A program made the position numbers and the translations under genes. This document shows, in pieces, positions 7,920-15,283 of a DNA stretch of 23,148 nt. Location: positions 1 to 23,148 of the forward strand of contig CAZGLR010000048.1 of NCBI GenBank assembly GCA_964526635.1, in the 5' to 3' direction. This DNA comes from CAZGLR01 sp964526635 (GTDB lineage: Bacteria; Zixibacteria; MSB-5A5; GN15; JAAZOE01). The first letter of the stretch is position 1. Every line of letters starts with the position of its first letter. Below the pieces are notes generated by a model. That model did not search any database. It saw nothing but the letters and a program-made list of their open reading frames with translations, and was not told the origin of the DNA.

Positions 7920-9224
7920 TCAGGACAATCGATACGTTATGCGACCGTTCATGATCGTCGCGAGCACCCGGCCTTTGAGTTTCCGTCCGACGAATGGCGA
8001 GTTCTTTGACTTGGAATGGAAACAACCGGGAGTCACTGTCCACTCCATATCCGGATCGAAGATTGTCATATCCGCGACTTCGCCGGTCGCTACTTTATAC
8101 GTCGGCAATTTGACGATTTTGGCCGGGGCGGTAGTCAAACGCTGAATCAATTCGGGCAGGGACAAATACCCCTTTTCGACCAGTTCAGTGATCGCCAATC
8201 CCAGACAGGTCTCCAGCCCGATCATCCCCGGCGGGGCAAAGTTGAATTCAACATCCTTTTCTTCGGCCGTATGCGGTGCATGATCGGTGGCAATGCAATC
8301 GATTGTGCCATCGACCAGCCCCTTTATGACCGCCAGACGGTCCTCCTCAGTGCGCAGCGGTGGATTGACTCGTAGATTTGTATCGAATTTCTCACCGATG
8401 ATTTCATCGGTCAGGGCAAAATGATGCGGTGTCGCCTCGGCCGTAACCTTGACACCCTCCGCTTTCCCCCGGCGAATCGCTTCTACCGCCCCGGCCGTGG
8501 AGACATGCGCAATATGCAGATGACTGCCGGTCAAACCGGCCAGCTTGATATCGCGAATGACAGCGATCTCCTCGGCCACCGCCGGGCGGCCGCTCATACC
8601 CAGACGGGTTGACTGAAACGATTCGTTCATGACGCCGTCGCCGCCCAGGTAAATATCTTCGGCGTGCGAGATGACCGGAATATCGAACATGCGGGCATAT
8701 TCCAACGCCCGGCGCATAACTTCTGGATTCTGAACATACTCGCCATCATCGGAGATAGCGACAACGCCGGCCTTAACCAGATCGCCGATTTCCGATAATT
8801 CGGTTCCCTCACGATTTTTGGTGACAGCGCCGATACAAAACACCCGACAATCGCTTTTTTCGGCCAGCAAAGTGACGAATTTCACTGTCTCCTGATTATC
8901 GATCGCCGGCGTGGTGTTGGGCATACAGCAGACACTGGTAAACCCGCCGGCTGCCGCGGCGCGGGCGCCGGTCTGAACTGTTTCCTTATCTTCCCGCCCC
9001 GGCTCCCGGAAATGTACATGCAAATCCACGAATCCGGGAGAAATCACAGCACCACCGGCATCGATAACACGATCTGCCGGCAATGCTGATGCTTTGTCAC
9101 CGAGGCCGCCGCTGTCGGTAATCTCGGCAATGGTGCCATCCGCGATGCCCACATCGGCCATTTTAGTGAAACTGAAGCCGGGATCCAGCAGCCGGCCATT
9201 GCGTATGATAACATCAAAATCCAT
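7920..9224 (-). CDS. pyrC: Dihydroorotase (class I)
   Basis: The enzyme cyclises carbamoyl-aspartate to dihydroorotate, step three of pyrimidine synthesis. The 434-residue length fits the class I/amidohydrolase family. Visible metal-binding and catalytic signatures are DLHVHFREPG (His69, His71), SDDG around Asp160, ISHAED (His187), HIAHVST (His240) and ATDHAPHT (Asp314). All key residues are present, so it should be active and is not the inactive DHO-like partner that some class II ATCases carry. It sits 12 bases downstream of pyrB. The start ATG 9224 has AGGTAGAG upstream. A small membrane-protein gene follows. Confidence 0.96.
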   Translation of the reverse strand: MDFDVIIRNGRLLDPGFSFTKMADVGIADGTIAEITDSGGLGDKASALPADRVIDAGGAVISPGFVDLHVHFREPGREDKETVQTGARAAAAGGFTSVCCMPNTTPAIDNQETVKFVTLLAEKSDCRVFCIGAVTKNREGTELSEIGDLVKAGVVAISDDGEYVQNPEVMRRALEYARMFDIPVISHAEDIYLGGDGVMNESFQSTRLGMSGRPAVAEEIAVIRDIKLAGLTGSHLHIAHVSTAGAVEAIRRGKAEGVKVTAEATPHHFALTDEIIGEKFDTNLRVNPPLRTEEDRLAVIKGLVDGTIDCIATDHAPHTAEEKDVEFNFAPPGMIGLETCLGLAITELVEKGYLSLPELIQRLTTAPAKIVKLPTYKVATGEVADMTIFDPDMEWTVTPGCFHSKSKNSPFVGRKLKGRVLATIMNGRITYRLS

Positions 9225-9236
9225 ATCTCTACCTAT

Positions 9237-10187
9237 TTACTCGACCGTCACGGGTTCTGTTTCGGGTTTATCGACTCCGGCCAGAAGATACAAAACTGCC
9301 ATTCGAACCGCCTGACCATTGGTGACCTGATCAAGAATAACCGACGCGGGACCGTCGGCAACGTCATTGGTAATCTCGACACCGCGATTCATCGGACCGG
9401 GATGCATGATCGTGTAATTCTCATTCAGTCTTTTAAGCCGTTCGGAAGTAATGCCGAACAGATTTCTGTATTCTCGCTGCGATGGGAATAATCCGGCGCG
9501 CTGCCGTTCGAGTTGAATGCGAAGGATGTTGACCACATCGACGCCCTCGAGCGCCTCATCGAGATTGGTGTAGACCTCGATGCCGAAACGCTCGGCTTCA
9601 TATGGCAAAAGCGTGCTCGGCCCGCAAATCGCAACTGATGCCCCCAAAGTCTTCAAACCCCAGATATTTGACCTGGCTACCCGCGAATGTTTGATATCGC
9701 CGACCAGCAATACCCGCAAACCATCGATTCTACCATATTTCTGCCGCATCGTAAAGATATCCAGCAGTGCCTGGGTCGGATGTTCATGCGTGCCATCACC
9801 GGCATTGATGATATTGGCCTCCATACACTGGGTAAGATAATAGGGCACCCCGACCGAGCCATGGCGCACCACAGCCATATCAATCTTCATGGCCTCGATA
9901 TTGCGCACGGTGTCTTTGAGGGTTTCGCCCTTCTTGACCGATGACATGTCCTTGGAAAAGGTAATCGTGTCGGCCGACAACCGCTTTTCGGCCAGCTCAA
10001 ATGAGATCTTGGTTCGTGTCGATGGTTCAAAAAAGAGATTCAGAACCGTTTTGCCCCGCAACGGTGGGACTTTCTTGATCGGGCGATCAAGTATCTCCCG
10101 AAAACTGACGGCAGTATCGAGAATGAGTTCCAGATCCTCTTTCGACCTGCCCTCCAGTTGCAAAAGGTGTCGCGATGATAGTCGCAT
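9237..10187 (-). CDS. pyrB: Aspartate carbamoyltransferase catalytic subunit
   Basis: The enzyme transfers carbamoyl phosphate to aspartate, the committed step of pyrimidine synthesis. In the 316-residue protein the carbamoyl-phosphate loop STRTK is at 56-60, HPTQALLD begins near 136, and the C-terminal 'HPGPMNRGVEI' of the aspartate site is present. I chose ATG 10187, which has GGGGAA upstream; an in-frame TTG two codons earlier is possible. No pyrI regulatory subunit is seen. The spacing of about 33 bases after pyrR and 12 before pyrC makes one operon governed by the pyrR leader. Confidence 0.96.
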   Translation of the reverse strand: MRLSSRHLLQLEGRSKEDLELILDTAVSFREILDRPIKKVPPLRGKTVLNLFFEPSTRTKISFELAEKRLSADTITFSKDMSSVKKGETLKDTVRNIEAMKIDMAVVRHGSVGVPYYLTQCMEANIINAGDGTHEHPTQALLDIFTMRQKYGRIDGLRVLLVGDIKHSRVARSNIWGLKTLGASVAICGPSTLLPYEAERFGIEVYTNLDEALEGVDVVNILRIQLERQRAGLFPSQREYRNLFGITSERLKRLNENYTIMHPGPMNRGVEITNDVADGPASVILDQVTNGQAVRMAVLYLLAGVDKPETEPVTVE

Positions 10188-10220
10188 ATACAATTCCCCG
10201 CTCTACTAAAATCGGTTCGT

Positions 10221-10766
10221 CTATTCCGCGGCCGGATACAGGATGACCTCATCCCGGCCGTCACGTTCGGCGAAATGAACCCGGACATTGTCGTTGAATC
10301 TGGTCGGGATATTTTTCCCGACATAATCCGGTCGTATGGGTAACTGACGGTGTCCACGGTCCACCAAAACCGCCAGTTGTACTGTCCGGGGCCGCCCGAA
10401 ATCAATGAGCTGCGATAAAGCAGCCCGGATCGTCCGGCCGGTAAAAAGAACATCATCGACCAGAATCAAGTTTTCCTCATTGATATCGAACATGATCTCG
10501 GTCGTCCGCACAATCGGTTGATCCGGATTAAAATCGACATCGTCGCGGTATAAGTTGATATCCATCAACCCGACCGACGGCCTGATCCCCTCGATCTCGT
10601 TGATCGCATCGGCCAGTCGATTGGCCAGATCAGCGCCACGACTCAGGATGCCGACAATCACCAGGGAGCCGGCGCCTCCGTTGTGCTCCAGAATTTCATG
10701 CGCGATACGCACGATCGCCCGCGATACCGCTTTCTCATCCAGGATTTGTTTCTGATTGGGATTCAT
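10221..10766 (-). CDS. pyrR: PyrR: pyr mRNA-binding attenuation regulator / uracil phosphoribosyltransferase
   Basis: The 181-residue protein has a type I phosphoribosyltransferase fold. The PRPP motif ILVDDVLFTGRTI is at 101-113, and the PyrR-typical 'VGLMDINLYRDD' and 'LVDRGHRQLPIRPDYVGKNIPT' segments are present. The last two distinguish PyrR from Upp-type uracil phosphoribosyltransferases. In Bacillus, PyrR bound to UMP/UTP grips a hairpin in pyr leader RNA and promotes termination. A matching hairpin lies about 90-115 bases upstream of this start, so autoregulation is strongly suggested. The start ATG 10766 has GGAGGT at a good distance. Stop and start regions show operon linkage to pyrB. 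Confidence 0.96.
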   Translation of the reverse strand: MNPNQKQILDEKAVSRAIVRIAHEILEHNGGAGSLVIVGILSRGADLANRLADAINEIEGIRPSVGLMDINLYRDDVDFNPDQPIVRTTEIMFDINEENLILVDDVLFTGRTIRAALSQLIDFGRPRTVQLAVLVDRGHRQLPIRPDYVGKNIPTRFNDNVRVHFAERDGRDEVILYPAAE

Positions 10767-10843
10767 CGCCCACCTCCGGGCAAAAAAATATCGGGACGCC
10801 CTGCGCTGCCCGATTGACTATATTCACTGAGTATGTTCTGCAT
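10763..10843 (-). CDS. Putative 26-codon leader ORF across the pyr attenuator
   Basis: On the minus strand AAAGGA precedes ATG 10843 by five bases. The frame stays open for 26 codons through the whole terminator hairpin and ends in TGA at 10765-10763. It shares the sequence ATGA with the pyrR start. The predicted peptide begins MQNILSEYSQ and ends LPGGGR; it resembles nothing I know. A ribosome on this ORF would melt the terminator and couple to pyrR translation. An open frame of this length can arise by chance, so the case rests on its ribosome site and the stop/start overlap. Confidence 0.4.
   Translation of the reverse strand: MQNILSEYSQSGSAGRPDIFLPGGGR
10782..10814 (-). terminator. Intrinsic terminator of the pyr attenuator
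   Basis: On the minus strand ATCGGG (10814-10809) pairs with CCCGAT. The stem extends by GCGC/GCGT with one G-U pair around a three-base AGG loop and a CA bulge, and ATTTTTTT follows directly. It lies about 16 bases before the pyrR start codon and after the PyrR-binding hairpin, where a premature terminator belongs in a PyrR-controlled leader. Confidence 0.85.
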
Positions 10844-10849
10844 GAGCTT

Positions 10850-10881
10850 CCTTTACGGCCTCGCCGGACCAGCTTAAAAGG
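10850..10881 (-). promoter_or_regulatory. PyrR-binding hairpin (anti-antiterminator) in pyr leader
   Basis: The minus-strand RNA contains GGUCCGGCGAGGCC at 10870-10857. It matches the known PyrR recognition consensus ARUCCNGNGAGGYU at all but the two outermost positions, where the A and U become a compatible G-C pair. The lower stem CCUUU (10881-10877) with AAAGG (10854-10850) encloses the internal loop, as in Bacillus binding loops. The segment GCUGGUCCG (10873-10865) can instead pair with CGGGCAGC (10812-10805) in the terminator's 5' arm, with one bulged G. This would form the antiterminator. All three alternative structures needed for PyrR attenuation are therefore visible. Confidence 0.85.
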
Positions 10882-10887
10882 TTTTCC

Positions 10888-10917
10888 CCAATAAAGGCGT
10901 CACAACCACAGAGTCAA
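10888..10917 (-). promoter_or_regulatory. Possible promoter of the pyrR-pyrB-pyrC operon
   Basis: On the minus strand TTGACT (10917-10912) is followed after 18 bases by TATTGG, or after 17 by TTATTG. It lies just upstream of the PyrR-binding hairpin and downstream of the ECF ATPase gene, where a leader promoter is required. The -10 match is mediocre. Confidence 0.4.
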
Positions 10918-10982
10918 GCATAAATTTGGCGATACCGAAAAAGAATTATCCCGCAGTAATCAGGCGCCGACCAGGCACTATT

Positions 10983-12428
10983 CTATACTGGAATTACCGT
11001 CGGCGGTTCAAGCAGTACTTTAGCCTGCATGGTCGAATAAAAATCCCGCGGTGATGCGAATATTTCATTCCCGTTTTCACCCAGCAGCATCACTCGATCA
11101 GCCAGAGATGCAACAATGTCGCTGTCATGCGTAATGATAACCACCCCGCGCCCATCCGTGCGAAGAGTATGTATCATTCGTATAAACGCCGAGATACCAT
11201 CCGGGTCAAGTGCACACGTCGGCTCATCGAAGATGTAGATGGCGGCCGGAATGGCAATCGTGATGGCGAACGCCAGGCGCCGCGCTTCACCCCCGGACAG
11301 CGTATGCGGATCACGATGAGCAAACTCATCATGCGGCAATTCGACTTTTTCCATAACACGCATGATCTGCTCTTGCCGCCTGTCACCATTCACGGCGGCC
11401 AGCGACACGCCAATTTCTTCCCGGCAACTCTCCAGATAGAATTGCCGCTCCGGCTGTTGAAAACTCATAACTGCCCGTTCACGGGTATTTGATTTGATTA
11501 TTTCACCCGAATCCGGTTTCTGCAATCCACACATCACCTGGGCCAGTGTCGATTTACCTGACCCGGAAGCGCCGACCACAGCCAGCACTTCTCCGCGATG
11601 AATCGTGCAGGAGACATCGGTCAGGATTTTCGGACTACCGCTGTAGCCAAAGGAAACCTGTCGGCATTCCAGTATCTTATCGCCCGGTGCAGCCCGATTG
11701 GGATTATATCCGGCCCGATAATCCGGAATCCCCACCCCAAGTTGCTGCATCAACCGGGTATCGGTAAACAGGTCTTTCGATGCGCCATCGTAACCTATTT
11801 TGCCATCCGACAAGGCAATCACCCGATCATACCCTCCGGCGATTTTCGCAAACTGCGTCACCCGGCAAATAATCGCAGCCGGTAACTGATGACGAATCAC
11901 CTCAAGCGCCCGATCAAGTATTGCCCGGCCCGTTTTGTCCAGAAACGATGCCGGCTCATCCAGAAAGATTATCCCCTTCTCAACCGCCAGAAGTGCCGCC
12001 AGCGCCAACCGTTGCTTCTCCCCGCCGGACAGGCTCCAGACCAATTGTTCCCGGTATTTTTCTATCCCGAACTGCCGGAGTGTTCTCTCGACTATTTCCT
12101 GCATGGCGGCGCTGTCGCGACATTCGTTTTCCATTGTGAAGGCAACCTCACGATCAACTGTCGTCGCCACCAGACCATTGTCCGGATCCTGAAACAGAAA
12201 CCCCACTGACTGGCTGCTTTCACCCATCGCTGCCGATGGCGTTATTTCTATTGTCCCGGATTGGGGTGGAATTATTCCGGCCAGTACATAACCAAGGGTG
12301 GTCTTGCCGGAGCCATTGCCGCCGATGATGGCTACGTTTTCACCATCGGCAATATCCAGCGAAATATCATTTAAGACCGGCGGGAGATCGTCGCGGTAGG
12401 CATAGGTCAGATGGGCAATGCGAATCAT
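10983..12428 (-). CDS. ECF-type/cobalt-family ABC transporter, two fused ATPase domains
   Basis: The 481-residue protein contains two ABC ATPases in one chain. Domain 1 has Walker A GGNGSGKT (36-43), Q-loop FLFQDPDN, signature LSGGE (133-137) and Walker B IIFLDE (153-158). Domain 2 has Walker A GASGSGKS (286-293), signature LSGGE (377-381), Walker B with DEPTCALDPDG and switch His434 (ITHDSD). Sequence style matches the A/A' subunits of energy-coupling-factor vitamin importers; YkoD-like fusions of this kind are known. In domain 1 the switch position reads Gln192 (VTQFAK), where these enzymes normally carry His, so the two ATP sites may be unequal. No EcfT or S component is nearby and the substrate is unknown. 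The start ATG 12428 has no visible ribosome-binding site and sits right after a terminator-like hairpin. Confidence 0.9.
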   Translation of the reverse strand: MIRIAHLTYAYRDDLPPVLNDISLDIADGENVAIIGGNGSGKTTLGYVLAGIIPPQSGTIEITPSAAMGESSQSVGFLFQDPDNGLVATTVDREVAFTMENECRDSAAMQEIVERTLRQFGIEKYREQLVWSLSGGEKQRLALAALLAVEKGIIFLDEPASFLDKTGRAILDRALEVIRHQLPAAIICRVTQFAKIAGGYDRVIALSDGKIGYDGASKDLFTDTRLMQQLGVGIPDYRAGYNPNRAAPGDKILECRQVSFGYSGSPKILTDVSCTIHRGEVLAVVGASGSGKSTLAQVMCGLQKPDSGEIIKSNTRERAVMSFQQPERQFYLESCREEIGVSLAAVNGDRRQEQIMRVMEKVELPHDEFAHRDPHTLSGGEARRLAFAITIAIPAAIYIFDEPTCALDPDGISAFIRMIHTLRTDGRGVVIITHDSDIVASLADRVMLLGENGNEIFASPRDFYSTMQAKVLLEPPTVIPV

Positions 12429-12430
12429 GG

Positions 12431-12466
12431 GATAATAAAACGGCCACTGTCAGTCAGCGGCCGTTT
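12431..12466 (-). terminator. Strong intrinsic terminator at the end of the gcv operon
   Basis: On the minus strand AAACGGCCGCTG pairs with CAGTGGCCGTTT over 12 base pairs, with one G-U pair and a five-base loop. It is followed by TTTATTATC. It starts 14 bases after the gcvPB stop. Its U-rich tail ends two bases before the ATG of the ECF ATPase gene, so it may also act on expression of that gene. Confidence 0.8.
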
Positions 12467-12480
12467 CCGCAATTGTATTC

Positions 12481-13917
12481 TTAATCGCCTTCATACCAGA
12501 CGTCGAGGCGCTTGGTCGCACCAGCCTCATCAAGCCGACGTACCGGTGTCGTATGCGGAGCTTCGGTCACCAGCTCAAGGTTGTCATCGATTTCCCTGTC
12601 GATTTGGCGAAGGATATCAATAAAACGGTCCAGGGTTTCTTTCGATTCGGTTTCCGTGGGTTCAATCATGAGCGCTTCATGCACAATCAACGGGAAATAA
12701 ATAGTCGGGGCATGCATGTTGAAATCAAGTAACCGTTTGGCAATATCCCCGGCTTTGGCACCACGCTTTTTTTGGCGATCCGCCGAGAGCACAAACTCAT
12801 GCATACAAATTCGGTCGTAAGGCAGGTCAAAGAATGCTTTGAGATGCTCCATTAAATAATTGGCATTCAGGACAGCATTCTCCGACACCCGCCGTAATCC
12901 CCTGGCGCCGAGATGACGGATATAGGTATAGGCCCGGACGCTGTTGGCGAAGTTGCCATAGAAACTGTGCATCCGGCCGATCGACTCCGGCCGTTCATAA
13001 TCAAGAAAATATCGGTCGCCCGTTTTGCTGACCACCGGTACCGGCAAAAACTGCATCAATTCCTCGGTCATCGCCAGCGCCCCGGCGCCGGGACCGCCGC
13101 CGCCGTGCGGCGTGGAAAATGTCTTGTGCAGGTTAAAATGCAAAACATCGTAACCCATCTCACCCGGTTTGGCATGACCCAGAAGGGCGTTGAGATTGGC
13201 GCCATCCATATACAGCAACCCACCGGCCTGATGGACGATATCGGCAATCTGCGCGATTTCAGATTCAAATAATCCCAGCGTACTCGGATTGGTGATCATG
13301 ATGCCGGCGGTATCAGCATCAACCGCCGCAGCGATATCATCGGCTGATAAAATTCCGGCTGCGGTGGCCCGAACCTGCTTGACTTCGTATCCGGCCAGAA
13401 TCACCGACGCCGGATTGGTGCCGTGCGCCGAGGCTGGAATCAGGATCGTTTTGCGAACATCGCCCCGTTTTTTAAGCGCAGCCCGCATCAAAAGCAAGCC
13501 CATCAATTCACATTGCGCCCCGGCCACCGGTTGCAGTGTTGCGCCGGCAAAACCGGTGATCTCGGCCAGCATGGCCGCCAGATCATACATCACCTGCAGC
13601 GCGCCCTGGGAATACTCATCGCCGGCCAGGGGATGTAATCCGGCAAACCCCGGCAATGAAGCCAGGTAATCATTGACTTTGGGATTGTACTTCATCGTGC
13701 ACGATCCCAGCGGGTAGAAGCCCTTGTCAATATGATGATTCCGGATCGATAATTCGACATAATGCCGCACCAGTTCCGGTTCGGATAACTCCGGCAGTTC
13801 CGGCGGCGCCGTACGATGGAATCTCTCGGGGAAATAAGCGTCGATCTCATCATCGGACCGTCCGGCATCAGGCAATGAAAACCGCCTGGACCGGTGGCTG
13901 GACACCCGGCCGCTGTT
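12481..13917 (-). CDS. gcvPB: Glycine decarboxylase subunit 2 (P-protein C-terminal half), 5' end lost in N gap
   Basis: With GcvPA it forms the PLP-dependent P-protein that decarboxylates glycine and passes methylamine to the lipoyl arm of GcvH. The PLP lysine motif is 'NLHKTFSTPHGGGG' (Lys261 counted from GTG 13905), and 'GSCTMKYNPK', 'SAHGTNPAS' and 'LYMDGANLNA' are all present. The frame stays open through GTG 13905 to the Ns ('NSGRVSSHRSRRFSLPD'). This matches the usual P-protein start region '..GRR.FSLP..', so GTG 13905 is not the true start. The real start is probably the ATG at 13954 beyond the gap. It is the last gene of the operon, with a terminator behind it. Confidence 0.95.
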   Translation of the reverse strand, partial: NSGRVSSHRSRRFSLPDAGRSDDEIDAYFPERFHRTAPPELPELSEPELVRHYVELSIRNHHIDKGFYPLGSCTMKYNPKVNDYLASLPGFAGLHPLAGDEYSQGALQVMYDLAAMLAEITGFAGATLQPVAGAQCELMGLLLMRAALKKRGDVRKTILIPASAHGTNPASVILAGYEVKQVRATAAGILSADDIAAAVDADTAGIMITNPSTLGLFESEIAQIADIVHQAGGLLYMDGANLNALLGHAKPGEMGYDVLHFNLHKTFSTPHGGGGPGAGALAMTEELMQFLPVPVVSKTGDRYFLDYERPESIGRMHSFYGNFANSVRAYTYIRHLGARGLRRVSENAVLNANYLMEHLKAFFDLPYDRICMHEFVLSADRQKKRGAKAGDIAKRLLDFNMHAPTIYFPLIVHEALMIEPTETESKETLDRFIDILRQIDREIDDNLELVTEAPHTTPVRRLDEAGATKRLDVWYEGD

Positions 13918-13927
13918 NNNNNNNNNN
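13918..13927. other. Assembly gap (10 N)
   Basis: Ten undetermined bases lie inside the 5' end of gcvPB. Ten is not a multiple of three, and the two flanking gcvPB-like frames do not match across it. The true number of missing bases therefore differs from ten, or the run is a placeholder. Confidence 0.99.
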
Positions 13928-13954
13928 ATGGTATACCAAATACGAATCAGTCAT
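13928..13954 (-). CDS. gcvPB: Probable first nine codons of gcvPB, separated by the gap
   Basis: On the minus strand ATG 13954 lies 15 bases after the stop of the thioredoxin/TPR gene and has CAAGG five bases upstream. Its nine codons read MTDSYLVYH and run into the Ns. GcvPB proteins usually begin with a few polar residues, then '.LIFE.S..GRRG.SLP'. 'YLVYH' before the gap and 'SGR..' after it fit that pattern. The joining is inferred; only a few residues can be missing. Confidence 0.6.
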
Positions 13955-13969
13955 AGCAGCCTTGTCACT

Positions 13970-14917
13970 TTACGGTTTCTGTTTGTTCTCGATTCCATCA
14001 AGCCGACGCGAGGCATAGTCGGTATGGCGACTATCGGGATGTTCCTGCAGGAAATTGCGATACAAAAACAAAGCACTGCCGATATCGCCTTTCATTTCCA
14101 TCGAATAGGCGATCGAGAGTTTACTGCGCTGCCGCAAATCATCGTCGGTAGTATTGTCCAGAACTGATCGATATGCTGCAATGGCGGCATCATACTGGCG
14201 ATCCCGCTGCCGGGCTTTGGCAATGCCATAGAGGGCGTCATCAGCCAGATCAGATTCGGGATACGTATCGCCGAAGCGAGAAAAAATCTCCTCGGCCGCA
14301 GCATATTGCTTGGCCCGTGTTTTCATCTCACCCAGATCATACAAGGCGCTGTCAGCATAGCCCAGCTTATTGGCCGGATCATCTTGAAGGATCTTCCTGA
14401 AGTATTTTTCGGCCACCGGATAGTCCCTGCGTCCGACATACTTCCCTGCAATTGCATACCAGATTGACGGCGATGGCGCGCTGTCGGCTTCAGCCAGGTA
14501 AGAAACGAGAGTGTTCTTACCCTCCAGATAATCGCTCATCAGGGATACGAACTGATCCGGCGGCGCATAACCATAGATACGGTCGATTTCTTTCCCCAGT
14601 GAATCGGCCAGCACAATCGTGGGAAAACCTCCGACACCATATTTATGGCGCGTCAGGGTATCGACCTCGGCATTGACCTTCACACACACCAACTGCTCGG
14701 TGAAAGCGGCCACACTGTCGTTCATATAGGTGATAGTATCCAGTTTTTTGCAGTACCCGCACCAGTCGGCATAGAACGAAATCAGCATATGGCGATTCTG
14801 TCTGGCGGCCAGCTCCAGCGCTTCATCGTAGTCGGCGACAAACGAAACCTCCGCCGCCGAAATCATGGCCGACAGCAGCGCCAGCGGAACCAGTATATAT
14901 AAGTATTTCTTTCGCAT
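13970..14917 (-). CDS. Exported thioredoxin-fold protein with C-terminal TPR repeats
   Basis: The 315-residue protein has a signal peptide at about 1-22 (MRKKYLYILVPLALLSAMISA). A thioredoxin_7-like domain at about 24-130 carries the redox motif WCGYC (Cys53, Cys56) and cis-proline segment GGFPTIVL. At least three TPR-like repeats follow from about 145 to the end, of the kind found in YbgF/CpoB proteins ('VAEKYFRKILQDDP', 'AAEEIFSRFGDTYPESDLADDA', 'AIAAYRSVLDN'). It should act as a periplasmic thiol reductase or isomerase with a protein-binding scaffold. Its start overlaps the stop of the DUF2007-like gene by one base (TGATG) and it precedes gcvPB by 15 bases. An exported redox protein inside a cytoplasmic glycine cleavage operon is unexpected. 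Confidence 0.88.
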   Translation of the reverse strand: MRKKYLYILVPLALLSAMISAAEVSFVADYDEALELAARQNRHMLISFYADWCGYCKKLDTITYMNDSVAAFTEQLVCVKVNAEVDTLTRHKYGVGGFPTIVLADSLGKEIDRIYGYAPPDQFVSLMSDYLEGKNTLVSYLAEADSAPSPSIWYAIAGKYVGRRDYPVAEKYFRKILQDDPANKLGYADSALYDLGEMKTRAKQYAAAEEIFSRFGDTYPESDLADDALYGIAKARQRDRQYDAAIAAYRSVLDNTTDDDLRQRSKLSIAYSMEMKGDIGSALFLYRNFLQEHPDSRHTDYASRRLDGIENKQKP

Positions 14918-15225
14918 CAGGATTCAACAATATCCACAAGTTTAGCCTGTTCCCATTCATCATCACCGATCACTACTCGACCTTCCTGATCGGCATCAAC
15001 GATAAAATCAAGCGGAACCATGAGCGTATACGCTCCCCCTACCGGCCGAAATGATGACACCCCCATCTGACCGGTAACACCAAAGTACCCGGCCTGATCG
15101 TGAATCACCGCCGGGATGTCTTTTTCCCGTAATGCTTCCAGCAGCATGTTGGCATATTGTTGTGAAGTCAGCCGAGCCAGCGCTACCCATTCCATGTATT
15201 TTTTATCCTGATTCGTCGGTTTCAT
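14917..15225 (-). CDS. DUF2007-like small protein, paralog b
   Basis: The 102-residue soluble protein shares a clear pattern with the neighbouring protein at 15284-15598: WVA.A near the N-terminus, DIPAV, then QAG.FG..G, and a late MVP followed by an acidic tail. This fits the DUF2007 ('putative prokaryotic signal transducing protein') type of small alpha/beta domain, whose biochemical role is not established. AAAGGAG precedes ATG 15225 by eight bases. It overlaps the thioredoxin/TPR gene by one base. No catalytic or metal-binding cluster is evident. Confidence 0.75.
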   Translation of the reverse strand: MKPTNQDKKYMEWVALARLTSQQYANMLLEALREKDIPAVIHDQAGYFGVTGQMGVSSFRPVGGAYTLMVPLDFIVDADQEGRVVIGDDEWEQAKLVDIVES

Positions 15226-15257
15226 GACCGTACTCCTTTGAAACAGGGTGATAGTCT

Positions 15258-15275
15258 ATCCGACATACCTCGGAT
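15258..15275. repeat. Small inverted repeat between the two DUF2007-like genes
   Basis: ATCCGA and TCGGAT form a perfect six-base stem around a six-base loop. It is the only obvious structure in the 58-base spacer. It lacks a U-tract, so it could be an mRNA-processing or pause hairpin, or chance. Confidence 0.35.
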
Positions 15276-15283
15276 TACGGGTT

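Noticed and set aside
10040..10456. 138-codon minus-strand frame between pyrB and pyrR
   Set aside because: It overlaps the real pyrB and pyrR frames in another phase and matches no family.
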